From NCBI GenBank assembly GCA_029204225.1, contig CM055109.1, positions 36,804,991 to 36,868,990 on the forward strand: a DNA stretch of 64,000 bases, read 5' to 3'. The position numbers were made by a program, and so were the translations under genes. The number at the start of each line of letters is the position of its first letter. Position 1 is the stretch's first letter. Source of the DNA: Diphasiastrum complanatum. Taxonomy: Eukaryota; Streptophyta; Lycopodiopsida; Lycopodiales; Lycopodiaceae. The notes below the pieces were generated by a model that searched no databases, was not told the DNA's origin, and saw nothing but the letters and a program-made list of their open reading frames with translations. This document shows positions 11,150 to 20,938 of this stretch, piece by piece.

Positions 11150-11580
11150 AGAAACACAGTGCAACAATGATCTGAATTCAACCCAAAGCACACCAAAGTA
11201 GGTATCAAATATCCACTTTATTGATTTCTCTTGAAAGTACATGAACGTAAACATGAGCACTGCTGCTAAGTCTCCTCCCAGCCACCTACTGCATAGGCTA
11301 TAATGAGGAATGCCTCTCTCTAGGTTCACTTATACATAATCCTCAAACACCCACTTAACCCTAACCCTTTCTAACGTCGACACATGGTGTGCCCCATGCA
11401 CAATCGACACTTGCCACTTGGCAGTACCCTGACACATTGGCAAGCGAGTAGGACCCTCCGACCCGTGTCACTAATGCACTGGACCAAGTGTCCCAATGAG
11501 CATATAACACGTGTCCCGTTGACCGGTCAACTCCTTTACTTTTTAGGAGGTCAGTTCAGCAGCCTCTAAATTAAGACGTA
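11150..11580 (-). repeat. Probable LTR fragment, right copy of the inverted pair
   Basis: 11350-11534 is the reverse complement of 8057-8237. Read on the minus strand it is followed by TATAAGTGAACC (near 11325) and ends near 11150 with GATCATTGTTGCAC, similar to 10495-10515 on the plus strand. That order suggests an LTR promoter region, but no primer site or internal coding region was found. Confidence 0.5.
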
Positions 11581-12016
11581 GTAGCCTATACCAAATATAA
11601 GCAAGTCAACAAGTTACCAAAGACATGCTATTTACATATTCTTACAAAACACCACAAGACAGTGTAAGCCATTTTAATATTTACAATTTACAACTTACAA
11701 GTCTGATGTGTTCACACTAAGGCAATAATATAAGTACATAACATTAGGACAAGTTCCAATGATTGCATGTCGGTGATATGATCAAGATCAGATCTAGATA
11801 GTGTTTTTAGTCAAAATTTGACAATTTTGGACAAGAAATTGACTATGAGAACCGATATTAATCCAAATCAGAACCTTTGGTGCTTGCACGTAAGTGAATT
11901 TCAATAAGTAAGGTCTGATTGCACTTGCATGTGGATTTGATCCATCAAAACATGTCGAAAAAGTCGAAAATTAGTCAAAAAAACATGGTTTTTTTTATGG
12001 TTTTTTCATTATTTTG
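11581..12016. other. No recognisable feature
   Basis: AT-rich spacer between the inverted LTR-like fragment and the copia-2 element. Nothing supported. Confidence 0.5.
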
Positions 12017-12017
12017 T

Positions 12018-12540
12018 GTTAAATTTAGTTTGGTTTTACCACTTGTAAATTGTAATGTGGCCATGTTGTGGGATGTCACACGTGCCAAAAAGCATCGGAT
12101 ACTTTTCATAAGTCTTATTCCTAACCTAGCTTTGGAATGGCACCTTTGGAATGAGGCCAAAATGTGCATAGATAGGCTAGAGATTTTCTAGGAGCTAAAA
12201 GTAGCAAATTTTACATTGTTTTTGGATCTCAAGATCCCGACCCCCATTTAGGGTGGATCTTATGACCTATTAGGTTAGACACTAGGGTCAGGTCATGGAT
12301 GGATCAGAGGTAGCCCTAAATGCTCAAATTCGAGGCACTTATGTATAAATATGTGATGGATTTGCCATCCAATTATGAATAAATTTGAGATCTTCCTTCA
12401 TGACTAGTTTTGCTCTACAATTTGCTTGATGAATGATGGCATTTGGTTTTTTGTAATGATTAGAAGGATTGGAGGGTACTGGTACAATACACAGGCTGCA
12501 GCAGACCGTACATCCACACGTGTGAAGCATTTTGCATGAT
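12018..12540 (+). repeat. Copia-2 5' LTR (right end approximate)
   Basis: The first about 90 bp match the 3' LTR start at 14413. The later part contains CACACGTGTGAAGC, also seen in the copia-W LTR. No recognisable primer site follows, so the LTR/gag junction near 12540 is probably rearranged. Confidence 0.65.
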
Positions 12541-13084
12541 TTTGGAGCCATAAAGTGGAGTTCAAGCCAAGATAAGCTAGAAAGCAAATCCAAAGACAAA
12601 GGAGGTGCATTCAAGAAGAACCAAGTCAAAGGTGAAGATCAAGATGGATCTTCAACTCCAAGCTCAAGCGAGCCCAAGAAGGATAAGTCAAAGATCAAGT
12701 GCTACTTTTGTGGCAAGATGGGGCATTATGCCTCCGAGTGCTTCAAAAGGAAGCAAGCCCAAAGTCAAGCAGCCTACAAAAAGAAGAAGAGGAGAGTTCA
12801 CATGAAAACTCTCTCATGATGTCAAGTTTTTCATCTTCAAGCATGAAGGGAGAAGACCCTTGGTGGATAGATAGTGGGGCTAGGTCCCACATGACAAGCG
12901 AGAGGAAGTATTTCTCGGCTTTCTCAACTTATGATGGTCCTATCAAGTCAATTTTTACAGCAAATGATTGTGCTTGTAAGGTAGAGGGAGTAGGATTTAA
13001 GATAGATGGTGTACTTTACATTCCTAGCATCACTAAGAAGTTCATCACCGGCAAGAATGGAGCCAATGAGGCTCACATAAACAT
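12532..13084 (+). pseudogene. Copia-2 gag zinc knuckle and protease start
   Basis: A lysine-rich gag C-terminus ends in a CCHC knuckle, CYFCGKMGHYASEC (C-x2-C-x4-H-x4-C), which binds RNA in copia Gag. After a frame change come the protease active-site motif WWIDSGARSHMT (DSG kept) and the downstream strand (VLYIPSITKKF). The sequence then breaks and jumps to RT near 13085, so most of protease and all of integrase are gone. Confidence 0.85.
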
Positions 13085-14330
13085 TTGCACCCGTGGCCAA
13101 GATGGTCACCATAAGGTTAATCCTAGGACTTGCTTCACATTATGGTGCTTCACATTTTGGTTGGATACTTTTCCAAATGGATGTTTCTAATGCATTCCTT
13201 AATGGCTATTTGGAGGAGGACATCTTCATGGAGCAGCCCCGAGGCTTCATCAAGATCGGGATGGAAGGTAAAGTGTGTCATCTTCAAAGGAGCTTGTATG
13301 GCTTGAAGCAAGCATCAAGGTCTTGGAATTCAAGACTTAATGATTTTCTAGTTTCTATTGGATTCACTCAAAGTGAGTATGATCCAAGTTTGTACATAAG
13401 GTTTGATGTAAATGGCATTGTACCTTTGTTGATTTATGTAGATGACATCATACTTAGTGGTGATAACATTGATGGCATAGAGCATGCATGTCCAGTATTC
13501 AACAAAATGCATAAATGGGGTGTGGTGTCATGGACGGAGATGATTTTAAGATGGTAGATCTTGGTCAACTTCACTTCATATTGGGCATAGAAGTACTCAG
13601 AGGTTCAGATTTCATCTTCATTAGTCCATCTAAGTATGCTCAAAGTTTGCTCAATAGATTTAAGATGCAAGATTGCAAGCATGTAAAAACACCAATGGAG
13701 CAAGATTTAAAAGTGCTCAATAAAGGTGATGAAGTATCCTTCATGGACATCACTCTTTATAGCCAACTTATAGGCTCATTGATGTGGATTACCATTACTA
13801 GACCTTATTTATGCTTTAGTGTGTGTAGGCTAAGTTAATACATGCAAGATCCATTGGTCATACATTGGAAAAGTGCAAAAAGGATCTTGAGATGCCTCTC
13901 AGGCACTCAAGATCATGGATTTGCATGACTCGGATTTTGCAGGTGATAAGAGGGAGAGAAAGTCCACAGTGCCTATGCAACATTTATTGGTGGAGGGGTT
14001 GTTTCTTGGTTGTCAAAGAAACAAGAAACCATCTCACTTTCTTCTACCGAGGTCGAGTATAAAGCTCTCACAACAACTACAAAGGAGCTTTTTTGGATCA
14101 AAAGGCTACTAATGGAGCTAAAGGTCATGAATTTAGATGTTGCTCCAATCATTTACAATGAAAACATTTCAGCCCAACACCTTGCAACAAACCCAATCTT
14201 CCATGCAAGGTCAAAGCATATTGAGATCTCTCATCATTTTGTGAGAGAAAAGGTGCAATCTAAGGAGATATCTTTGGAGTATGTGGCAACTAGTGAATGT
14301 GTTGCTGATATCCTCACTAAACCACTTTAA
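13085..14330 (+). pseudogene. Copia-2 reverse transcriptase and RNase H
   Basis: RT starts at VAKMVTIRLILGLASHYG, with a small local duplication near 13130-13150. It continues through QMDVSNAFLNGYLEEDIFM, YGLKQASRSW and the intact catalytic YVDD (IYVDDIILSG). Frameshifts near 13480 and 13560 and stops near 13838 and 13900 follow. RNase H ends with SLSSTEVEYKAL, HARSKHIEISHHFVREK and VADILTKPL just before the polypurine tract. Confidence 0.9.
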
Positions 14331-14412
14331 AGAGCTGCATTTGTGGAGTTAAGATCAGCCCTTGGGTTGATAAGCAAGACTATGTTATATACAAACTAGT
14401 TGTGAGGAGGAG

Positions 14413-14509
14413 TGTTAAATTTACACAAGCTAGTTTGGTTTTGCCACTTGTAAATTGTAATGTGGCCATGTTTGTGGGATGTCACACGTGCCAAAAGGCA
14501 TAGGATACT
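14413..14509 (+). repeat. Copia-2 3' LTR, truncated
   Basis: Matches 12018 onward for about 95 bp, then stops at the TGTTAGGGACC start of the next LTR. Relative to the 5' copy it carries a short extra CACAAGC. Confidence 0.85.
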
Positions 14510-14961
14510 TGTTAGGGACCCAACTCCCTTGGGTCCCAAACCCAGACTTGAGACCGGACGATGATTGGGCTTGTAGACTTGACCAGTGACTCGTGAATCT
14601 GCATGGTTGCCACGTGTCATGATCCAGGTGTGCACATGGCTTGGAGTCTCTCTCCTTGGAGGTATACAAGGGGAGGAGGACTCATTCGCCATCCATTCTA
14701 TCTACCTAGGAGGAGGTGGATGGAGAGCGTGTGCACGGCCAGGATGTATGCTAGCTTGGGGCAGCAGGAGATGGCTGAGAGCCTGGGCGGTGGTATGGGA
14801 CACCGTCTAGGATGGAAGTCGGATCCCGCTTGATACGGTCACAGGCCAGGGCACGGAGGGTGGACCCAAATTAGATCCTACGGCGGGGTGGAACATGAAT
14901 CGTTCGGTCTCTTGGAGTTAACCGGCACCTGGAGGTTTGCAGTAAGAAGTAGATTGTAACA
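14510..14961 (+). repeat. Copia-3 5' LTR
   Basis: The boundaries are set on the left by the abrupt end of copia-2 homology and the TGTTAG start, and on the right by GTAACA two bases before the primer site. Length 452 bp. There is no second copy in the window. Confidence 0.75.
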
Positions 14962-14963
14962 TA

Positions 14964-14976
14964 TGGTATCAGAGCC
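14964..14976 (+). other. Primer-binding site, initiator tRNA-Met type
   Basis: TGGTATCAGAGCC, the standard plant copia primer site, lies two bases after the LTR end. Confidence 0.85.
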
Positions 14977-15558
14977 ACTGCATGTTGAAAGCAGGTGCGT
15001 TGATCCGTAGTAGTTCTCTTGTAAGTTTTGGTGCTTTTGACGGAATTCAAAACGGGCTTGAAATGCATTTTTTATGCACTTTTTCGTGTTTTCCTTCCGC
15101 TGTTTTTTGTTAAATTTTGAAGTGATAAAGTTAAAAAAAAAATAGTTTAGGGACCCAGCAAAGAACTGCCACGTGGCACTGACCAAGAAGGGACAGGTGG
15201 CAAACATTTAAGGAGCAGTTCCGCTCAATTTCAAGTTGCGATCTGTTTCTGTGGGCCCTCCTCAGCGATGAAAATTTGGAAAAAGTTGCTCGCTGCCTGA
15301 CCAGCGTTGGTCTTCAAAAGGTACCTTGAAAAACTGCCACATGGTACCGTCCAGACCCGAACAGGTGGCAGGGGCAGCACTTCTGAATTCCAATTCCCAT
15401 CTGGTTGTTGGTTGGCAAAACCGTGACCCCCTCTGAGGAGAAAATACATTTTTGCCCGTGATTACTCTGTAGGTGGAAGCCTATGTGGCAAGGCAAAGCC
15501 ACAAGCATGGAGAGGGAGGCATACCTCTCCTATGCTAGTTTTTTTTGAGAAAAGAGGT

Positions 15559-15583
15559 GGAGGTGGTGGTGGTGGTGGTGGTG
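15559..15583. repeat. (GGT)n trinucleotide run
   Basis: About eight GGT repeats in the leader of copia-3. On the minus strand they would read as a proline run, which is not taken as coding. Confidence 0.9.
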
Positions 15584-15877
15584 CACCCTTCTCCTTGCTC
15601 TCTCTTATTCCTTTTGGCAGCCATGGACAATACCATTTGGTTTGTGGAAGAGACAGCAAGATTAGCTTTGTATCTACCTTCCTTGAGTAGCTTTTGATTC
15701 TCTTCTATCATCTCTTTCTTAATTCACCTCTCTCCTTCTTGTGAAATGGATCCTAATCCTACCACACAGCCTATGTCCCCTACTAAGGAGGTTACTGTAT
15801 CTACCTCTACCTTAGATCTTGATGCCTTGTTACTTGCAATTAACAATCTACAGCCCTGCAACCCTTAAATTGATGAG

Positions 15878-17891
15878 CACTGTAGTGGTGCAACTCGAAT
15901 CCTTTTCCTTCGTTGTCTGCTTTGTAGGTTAATCCCATATTTTGGGTAACGTTCAGATATTGTAGGATTTGTTTTGCCATTTGCCAATGCGCCATGCCAG
16001 GATTGGAAGAGAATTGGCTTAAAGCACAGACAGAGAAAGCCAAATTGGGTCTGGTACAAATTGTAAGGTACATCAGACTACCGATCAGGTTTTGGTAGGG
16101 TTGGTATACCTCTCCAGGCTGCTTCATGAAGATTTCTTCCTCTAGATCTCCGTGGAGAAAGGCTGTCTTTACATCAATCTGGTGAATTTCCCGATTGTGT
16201 TGTGTAGCATATGCAAGGAGCAGTCGAATGCTTGTCATCTTCACCATTGGTGAATGTGTCGAAATAATCGACTCCATACCTTTGTGTGTAGCCCTTTGCG
16301 ACACGCCTTGCTTTGTAGCATCCAACAATGCCATCTGATTTCGTTTTCCTTTTGTATACCCACTTGCAGTCGACGATGTTTTTATCTTCGGGCAGTGGCT
16401 CTAGTGTCCATGCCTTGTTTCGCCTCATTGATTTGATCTCCTCTTACATTGTCTGCTTCCAAAATTCTCCCTCTGGACTCTGGACAGCTTCTAGATGTGT
16501 AGTTGGCTCTTCAGTGAAGCTGCAGTACTCGAATTTTGTGTCTTCGCTCCACTGAAGATTGTCAGTGTATCGATCTGGAGGTCTTCTTTGTCTTGTTGAC
16601 CTTCTGGGTTCGATTCGTCGCTGCTCGAATGTTTCTGGTTCATGGGGTTGATCTTCGGCTTCTTGCTGTTCTGGAGTCTGGGGATCACCATTCTGATTTG
16701 ATGTTTGTCCTCGATCTCCCTCTTGAATTGGCAGCAGTGTGAAGATCTCATGGCCTTTTTCATCCTTCAATCCAGGGAATGTGGACTCGTCGAACTTCAC
16801 ATCTCTACTCGAAACGACCTTCTTCGTGGTTGGATTGTAGAGTCTGTACACTTGTGATCCGTTCGAGTATCTGACCATGATTGTCTGCTCTAATTTTTCA
16901 TCGAGCTTGCTTCTTTTTTTTTTGGAATGTGTTTGTATGCTGCACATCTGAATACACGCACATATGACAGATCAGGCTTTCTACCTGTCCACATTTCGTA
17001 CGGTGTCTTGCTTTCCAAGGCTGTCGTTGTTGATCTGTTCTGCAAATGTACTGCTGCAACTATTGCCTCAGCCCAAAATTGACTTGGCAATCGAGCCTGT
17101 GCCATCATGCATCTGGCTCCTTCGACTAGCGTCTTGTTTCTCCTTTCTGCGACACCATTATATTCGGGTGTGTACGCAGGAGTGAATTGATGCTCTATCC
17201 CCTGTTCTTGGCAGAATCTGGAAAATTCTATGCTCTTGTACTCACCTCCATTATCAGATCTGATGATCTGAATCTTCTTTGAGGTGTGTCTCTCTGCAAA
17301 TGCCACGAACTTCTTGAAAGAGTCAAATACTTCAGATTTTTTCTTTAAGTAGTAGATCGTTGTCATCTGGCTGTAGTCATCAATGAACGTCAAGAAATAC
17401 CTTGATCCTGAGAGCGAATCCACTTTCATTGGTCCACAGACATCGGAGTGGACGAGCTCAAAAACTTCTTTAGCTCTTCTTCCCTCATGTGTGAATGGAT
17501 TCCGATGGTGTTTGCCTTTCTGACAGGCTTCGTAGAACTCAATATCGGGTCTGGATATCTTCAGACCTGTGACTGTCTTTCTTGCTCATGTCATACAGGC
17601 TCCTCATGTTCAGATGATACATTCTCCTATGCCAGAGTTGATCTTCATTTTCTGATGCACTTAGTATGCTATCAGAATTGCTGATTATCTTGGCTTGGTA
17701 GAGATTTCCTTCTCTGCATCCAACTGTCAGCAACTTGTTTGTTGTTTTCTCGATCATTCGGCATGTATTGCCATCGAACAGAACTCGAATTCCAAGATCT
17801 GCCATCTTGGAGACTAATAGCAGGTCTTTTCTTAATGAAGGTACATAGAGTGCTCTTGGCAGCTCTGCTTGACCTGACAGTGTTCGCAGTT
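15878..17891 (-). pseudogene. Copia-X fragment on the minus strand (protease end to RNase H start)
   Basis: It is nearly the same sequence as 23895-26391 but on the other strand. In coding order: the protease/pre-integrase region (LYVPSLRKDLL, WHRRMYHLNMRSL); integrase with its acidic residues kept (FIDDYSQMT, IRSDNGGEYKS, NGVAERRNKTL); the integrase C-terminus (SQVYRLYNPTTKKVV, VKFDES); a linker; and the RT N-terminus (VDCKWVYKRKTKSDG, IDVKTAFLHGDLEEEIF). About 500 bp of RT is then deleted near 16110, and RNase H begins (IGSLMYLTICTRPNLAF, HHYS). Several frameshifts are present. It ends at 15878 within the CACTACAGTG stretch of RNase H. Confidence 0.9.
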
Positions 17892-18451
17892 GGAGGGATA
17901 GGCCATTCATGTACTTGTTGGACTTTATTTGGGTCAATTTCCAACCCATGGTTCGAAATAATGTGACCAAGGTATAACAACCTTTTCTGGAAGAAAACAC
18001 ATTTGGACTCCTTGGCAAAAAGCTTCTCCTGTCTAAGTAACTTTAAGGTAGTCCTGAGATGCTCCTCATGCTCCTCCAAGGTCTTACTATAGATGAGAAT
18101 ATCATCCAAGTACACAATCACGAACTTTTCCAGATATGGATGAAGAAGATCGTTCATCATCTGCTGGAAAGTCGCTGGAGCATTTGTCAAGCCAAATGGT
18201 AAAACTAGAAACTCATAATGGCCGTACCTAGTTCTAAATCCGATTTTTCAACATCCTCAATCTTTATGTGAATCTGATGAATCATGATACCCTGATCTCA
18301 AATCGATTTTGGTGAAGTACTTTGCCCCATGCAATCGATCAACCAGTTCATCCATTCGCGGCAAAGGATAACGGTTTTTAATCGTTAATTTATTTAACCT
18401 TTTAAAGTCCACACAAAGACGAGTACCTCTGTCTTTTTTATCAACAAGGAG
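17892..18451 (-). pseudogene. Gypsy-B reverse transcriptase, distal part
   Basis: This is the continuation of the gypsy at 20939-22466 after the copia-Y insertion. RT blocks are [35 protein letters not shown] and [11 protein letters not shown] frameshift follows near 18250, then LTNAPATFQQMMNDLL and the intact catalytic motif VIVYLDDILIYS, then QEKLFAKESKCVFF and YLGHIISNHG. It ends at EWPIPPT (about 17895), where copia-X begins. Confidence 0.92.
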
Positions 18452-18456
18452 CACAG

Positions 18457-18760
18457 TGTTAGAAATAAATGACTATGCTAAAGTAAATCCATAGGTTACT
18501 TTGACCCAAAAGGTCGAGATTTGTATAACCATGGGTATTTAGTTATTTAGGCCATCTTAAGTTTGTCTTAAGTTCAGTTGGACCCAATTTTGGTCATGTA
18601 CTGACTCGTGGGTCCTTAGGGGTCTAATTTTGTTTAGGGGCCCTATCTTGACTTTTGGGAGTGCCCTACATTTAGTAAGTGGTTAACCTTAGGGTTTGGT
18701 GGCATTTGGTCACATCCAGGTAGAGTACTTAGATGCTCATTGTGTATTCCATTTTTACAG
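18457..18760 (+). repeat. Copia-Y 5' LTR, truncated
   Basis: Starts TGTTAGAAATAAATGAC and matches the first about 300 bp of the 3' LTR, stopping at CCATTTTTACAG. It is followed by about 44 bp of filler that partly repeats its last bases (TTGTATTCCATTTATTACAG) and then by the palindrome. Confidence 0.9.
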
Positions 18761-18804
18761 TCATGTGATTATCTTTGATTATCTTGTATTCCATTTATTA
18801 CAGT

Positions 18805-19164
18805 CTTTGAGCATGCAACGGGCCATCTCCATAAGTGTGTGATTCTTTCGCTCGGCAACACATTTTGTTGAGGCGTATAGGGAGTTGTCATTTGATGTAG
18901 AATTTCCTTTTCTCGAAGAAATGCACCGAACGTATTCTTAATGTATTCCCCTCCTCGATCGGTGCGTAGGGTCTTCAAAGAATGCCCAAACTTGAAGACC
19001 CTATGCACCGATCGAGGGGAATACATTAAGAATACGTTCGGTGCATTTCTTCGAGAAAAGGGAATTCTACATCAAATGACAACTCCCTATACGCCTCAAC
19101 AAAATGGTGTTGCCGAGCGAAAGAATCGCACACTTATGGAGATGGCCCATTGCATGCTCAAAGC
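18805..19164. repeat. Near-perfect palindrome, arms of 173-174 bp
   Basis: The left arm 18805-18978 is the reverse complement of the right arm 18992-19164, with a 13-bp loop at 18979-18991. Only a few mismatches or 1-2 bp indels are visible. The right arm is copia integrase in coding orientation (YIKNTFGAFLREK, PYTPQQNGVAERKN); the left arm is the same stretch copied on the opposite strand. Confidence 0.93.
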
Positions 19165-19966
19165 AAAGGGGCTGCCTCACAAGTTTTGGGCTGAAGCGGT
19201 TATAACGGCAGCATACATAAGCAATCGTTGTCCTACTAAAGCATTGAAAGTAATACCTCCTTATGAAGTTTGGTATGGAAAGAAGCCTACAATCTCTCAC
19301 TTTCGCATTTTTTGTTGTACGGCTTATGCTTTTGTTCCAAATAAACTTCGTACAAAGCTTGAGGATAAAGGAGTTAAATGCATTTTCGTTGGCTATAGTA
19401 GTGAAAGCAAAGGCTATAGGCTGTTCAATTTGAGCACTAACAAGATTATTGTTAGTCGTGATGTGCATTTTGATGAAAAGAATTCATTGGATGTGGCCCC
19501 AACTCATATCTTGAAGGGGGACAGCCCACATAGTGTGAATGTTGAAGTTTTTCCAGATTTGGTACCATCTTCTATTGTTGGAGATAAGGGGCAGAAATCA
19601 ACCAGTTTCGACATGCCCAACACCTCATCAAGTTTAGAGCCTAATGTTCATCAAGAACCGCCCATTGTTGCTCAAAATCAGCCTGCAGGAACTGTTGGAC
19701 AGCAAGGACCAGTTTTGGAAGATCTTGGACAGCCAAGTGCGGTGTCGGAGGATCTTGGACAGCAAATTGTAAGAAGAGACATGGCTGTTGGACAGCCCAA
19801 AACAGTCCCACAGTGGCTGTTGTCGACTTTGCGGGACAACAAAGTAAGTTCATTTTATGATGGAAAGACACGTGCCTCTACAAAATCAGTAGACTATGCT
19901 GATGTTTCAGATTTTGCTCTTAGATGTTGCAGAAGAACCTGTTTTCTATGAGCAGGCTGTGATGAT
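18941..19966 (+). pseudogene. Copia-Y integrase and linker
   Basis: The frame carries a damaged second-Asp motif (CTDRGEY, one glycine short), the glutamate motif NGVAERKNRTLMEMAH, FWAEAVITAAYISNRCPT and the C-terminal integrase region (YSSESKGYRLFNLSTNK, VSRDVHFDE). An acidic linker rich in G, Q and P with repeated VGQ/LGQP units follows. The frame ends just inside the RT leader at about 19951. The first part of the frame lies in the palindrome arm, so its start is not natural. Confidence 0.88.
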
Positions 19967-19972
19967 GCATGT

Positions 19973-20455
19973 TTGGTTGGTTTTAGTGACTCGGATTGGG
20001 GTGGAGATCAAGACACTAGACGCTCTACAAGTGGACATTGCTTTTTCTATGGAAATTCTACAATTTCGTGGTCAAGTAAAAAGCAGCCCACTGTTGCTAC
20101 TTCTTCTAGTGAGGCAGAATATAGAGCGATATTTTCAGCCACAACAGAGTGTTTATGGCTGAGAAGACTACTTGTTGACATGAAGTTTGGCGAGCCCTCA
20201 GCCACTCTTATCTTGAGTGATAGTCAAAGTGCTATTGCCATTGCACGGAATCCTGTTTTTCATGCGAGGACGAAACACATCGAGATCCATTATCACTTTG
20301 TTCGGGAGAGACTTCATAATGGCGACATTTTACTTGAATATTGTCCTGCGGAGGATAATATTGCGGACCTCTTCACTAAGGCGTTGCCTAGAGTCAGATT
20401 TGAAGCTTTATGCAAAGCTTTAAATTTGATACCACGTGTTGGTTTTGTTACTTAG
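19973..20455 (+). pseudogene. Copia-Y RNase H domain
   Basis: An open 160-codon frame of RNase [62 protein letters not shown], with a natural stop. RT has been removed at about 19967-19973. A polypurine stretch, AAGGAGGG, lies just before the 3' LTR. Confidence 0.9.
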
Positions 20456-20492
20456 TGAAGATTTCAATTTTTGCATTGTCATTTAAGGAGGG

Positions 20493-20933
20493 TGTTAGAA
20501 ATAAATGACTATGCTAAAGTTAATCCATAGGTTACTTTGACCCAAAAGGTCGAGATTTGTGTAACCTAGTTATTTAGGCCATCTTAAGTTTGTCTTAAGT
20601 TCAGTTGGACCCAATTTTGGTCATGTACTGACTTGTGGGTCCTTAGGGGTCTAATTTTCTTTAGGGGCCCTATCTTGACTTTTGGGGGTGCCCTACATTT
20701 AGTAAGTGGTTAGCCTTAGGGTTTGGTGGCATTTGGTCACATCCAGGTAGAGTACTTAGATGCTCATTGTGTATTCCATTTTTAACAGTTTGGCTAAGCA
20801 TTGCTCTCCATTGCTCTTGTTGTTGTTTTCTCTCTCTCTCTCTTAGAGTTGGGCGCCCAGCCTCTTCTCTCTTGTTTTCTCTGGAGATTGATTGATAACT
20901 AGATCTTGGTGAGTTGACTCTTGCTTTCCTACA
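20493..20933 (+). repeat. Copia-Y 3' LTR, complete
   Basis: 441 bp from TGTTAGAAAT to TTTCCTACA. It is bounded on the left by the polypurine tract and on the right by the CACAG duplication. A short (CT)n run lies near 20830. Confidence 0.93.
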
Positions 20934-20938
20934 CACAG

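Larger units (their letters stand above)
12018..14509 (+). mobile_element. Copia-2: deleted Ty1/copia element with both LTR starts
   Basis: Two copies of an LTR start (TGTTAAATTTA, then CCACTTGTAAATTGTAATG and GTCACACGTGCCAAAA) lie at 12018 and 14413. Between them are gag, protease, RT and RNase H remnants. A polypurine tract, TGAGGAGGAG, sits immediately before the 3' LTR. The 3' LTR is cut at 14509 by the start of the next LTR. Integrase is absent. Its LTR and gag are related to copia-W at 52.6 kb. Confidence 0.85.
14510..15877 (+). mobile_element. Copia-3: 5' LTR, primer site and gag start, then truncated
   Basis: The LTR (14510-14961, TGTTAGGG...GTAACA) is followed at 14964-14976 by TGGTATCAGAGCC, complementary to the 3' end of initiator tRNA-Met. 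A leader of about 770 bp contains a (GGT)n run at 15559-15583. A gag start at 15746 (MDPNPTTQPMSP, LDALLLAINNLQP) ends near 15850. A short junction leads into the minus-strand copia-X fragment. Confidence 0.8.
18457..20933 (+). mobile_element. Copia-Y: nested, internally deleted copia with 5-bp target duplication
   Basis: Inserted into the RT gene of gypsy-B: CACAG precedes it at 18452-18456 and is repeated at 20934-20938. Joining the flanks restores the gypsy frame (PWGAPV then LLVDKK). The 3' LTR is 441 bp; the 5' LTR homology stops at about 18760. gag, protease, the start of integrase and nearly all of RT are missing. The two LTRs differ by only about six substitutions and a few indels over 300 bp (by-eye count), so it is one of the younger insertions here. 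Confidence 0.93.

Noticed and set aside
11358-11372. CCCTAACCCT, telomere-like
   Set aside because: Only about two imperfect units, within the inverted LTR-like repeat; plant telomere repeat CCCTAAA is not maintained.
14964-14976. tRNA-like match (TGGTATCAGAGCC), possible tRNA gene
   Set aside because: It matches only the last about 12 bases of initiator tRNA-Met in complement, at an LTR end: a primer-binding site. No cloverleaf follows. The same applies at 23338, 53257 and 61408.
18769-19026. Minus-strand integrase-like frame
   Set aside because: It is the inverted arm of the palindrome, not a separate gene.
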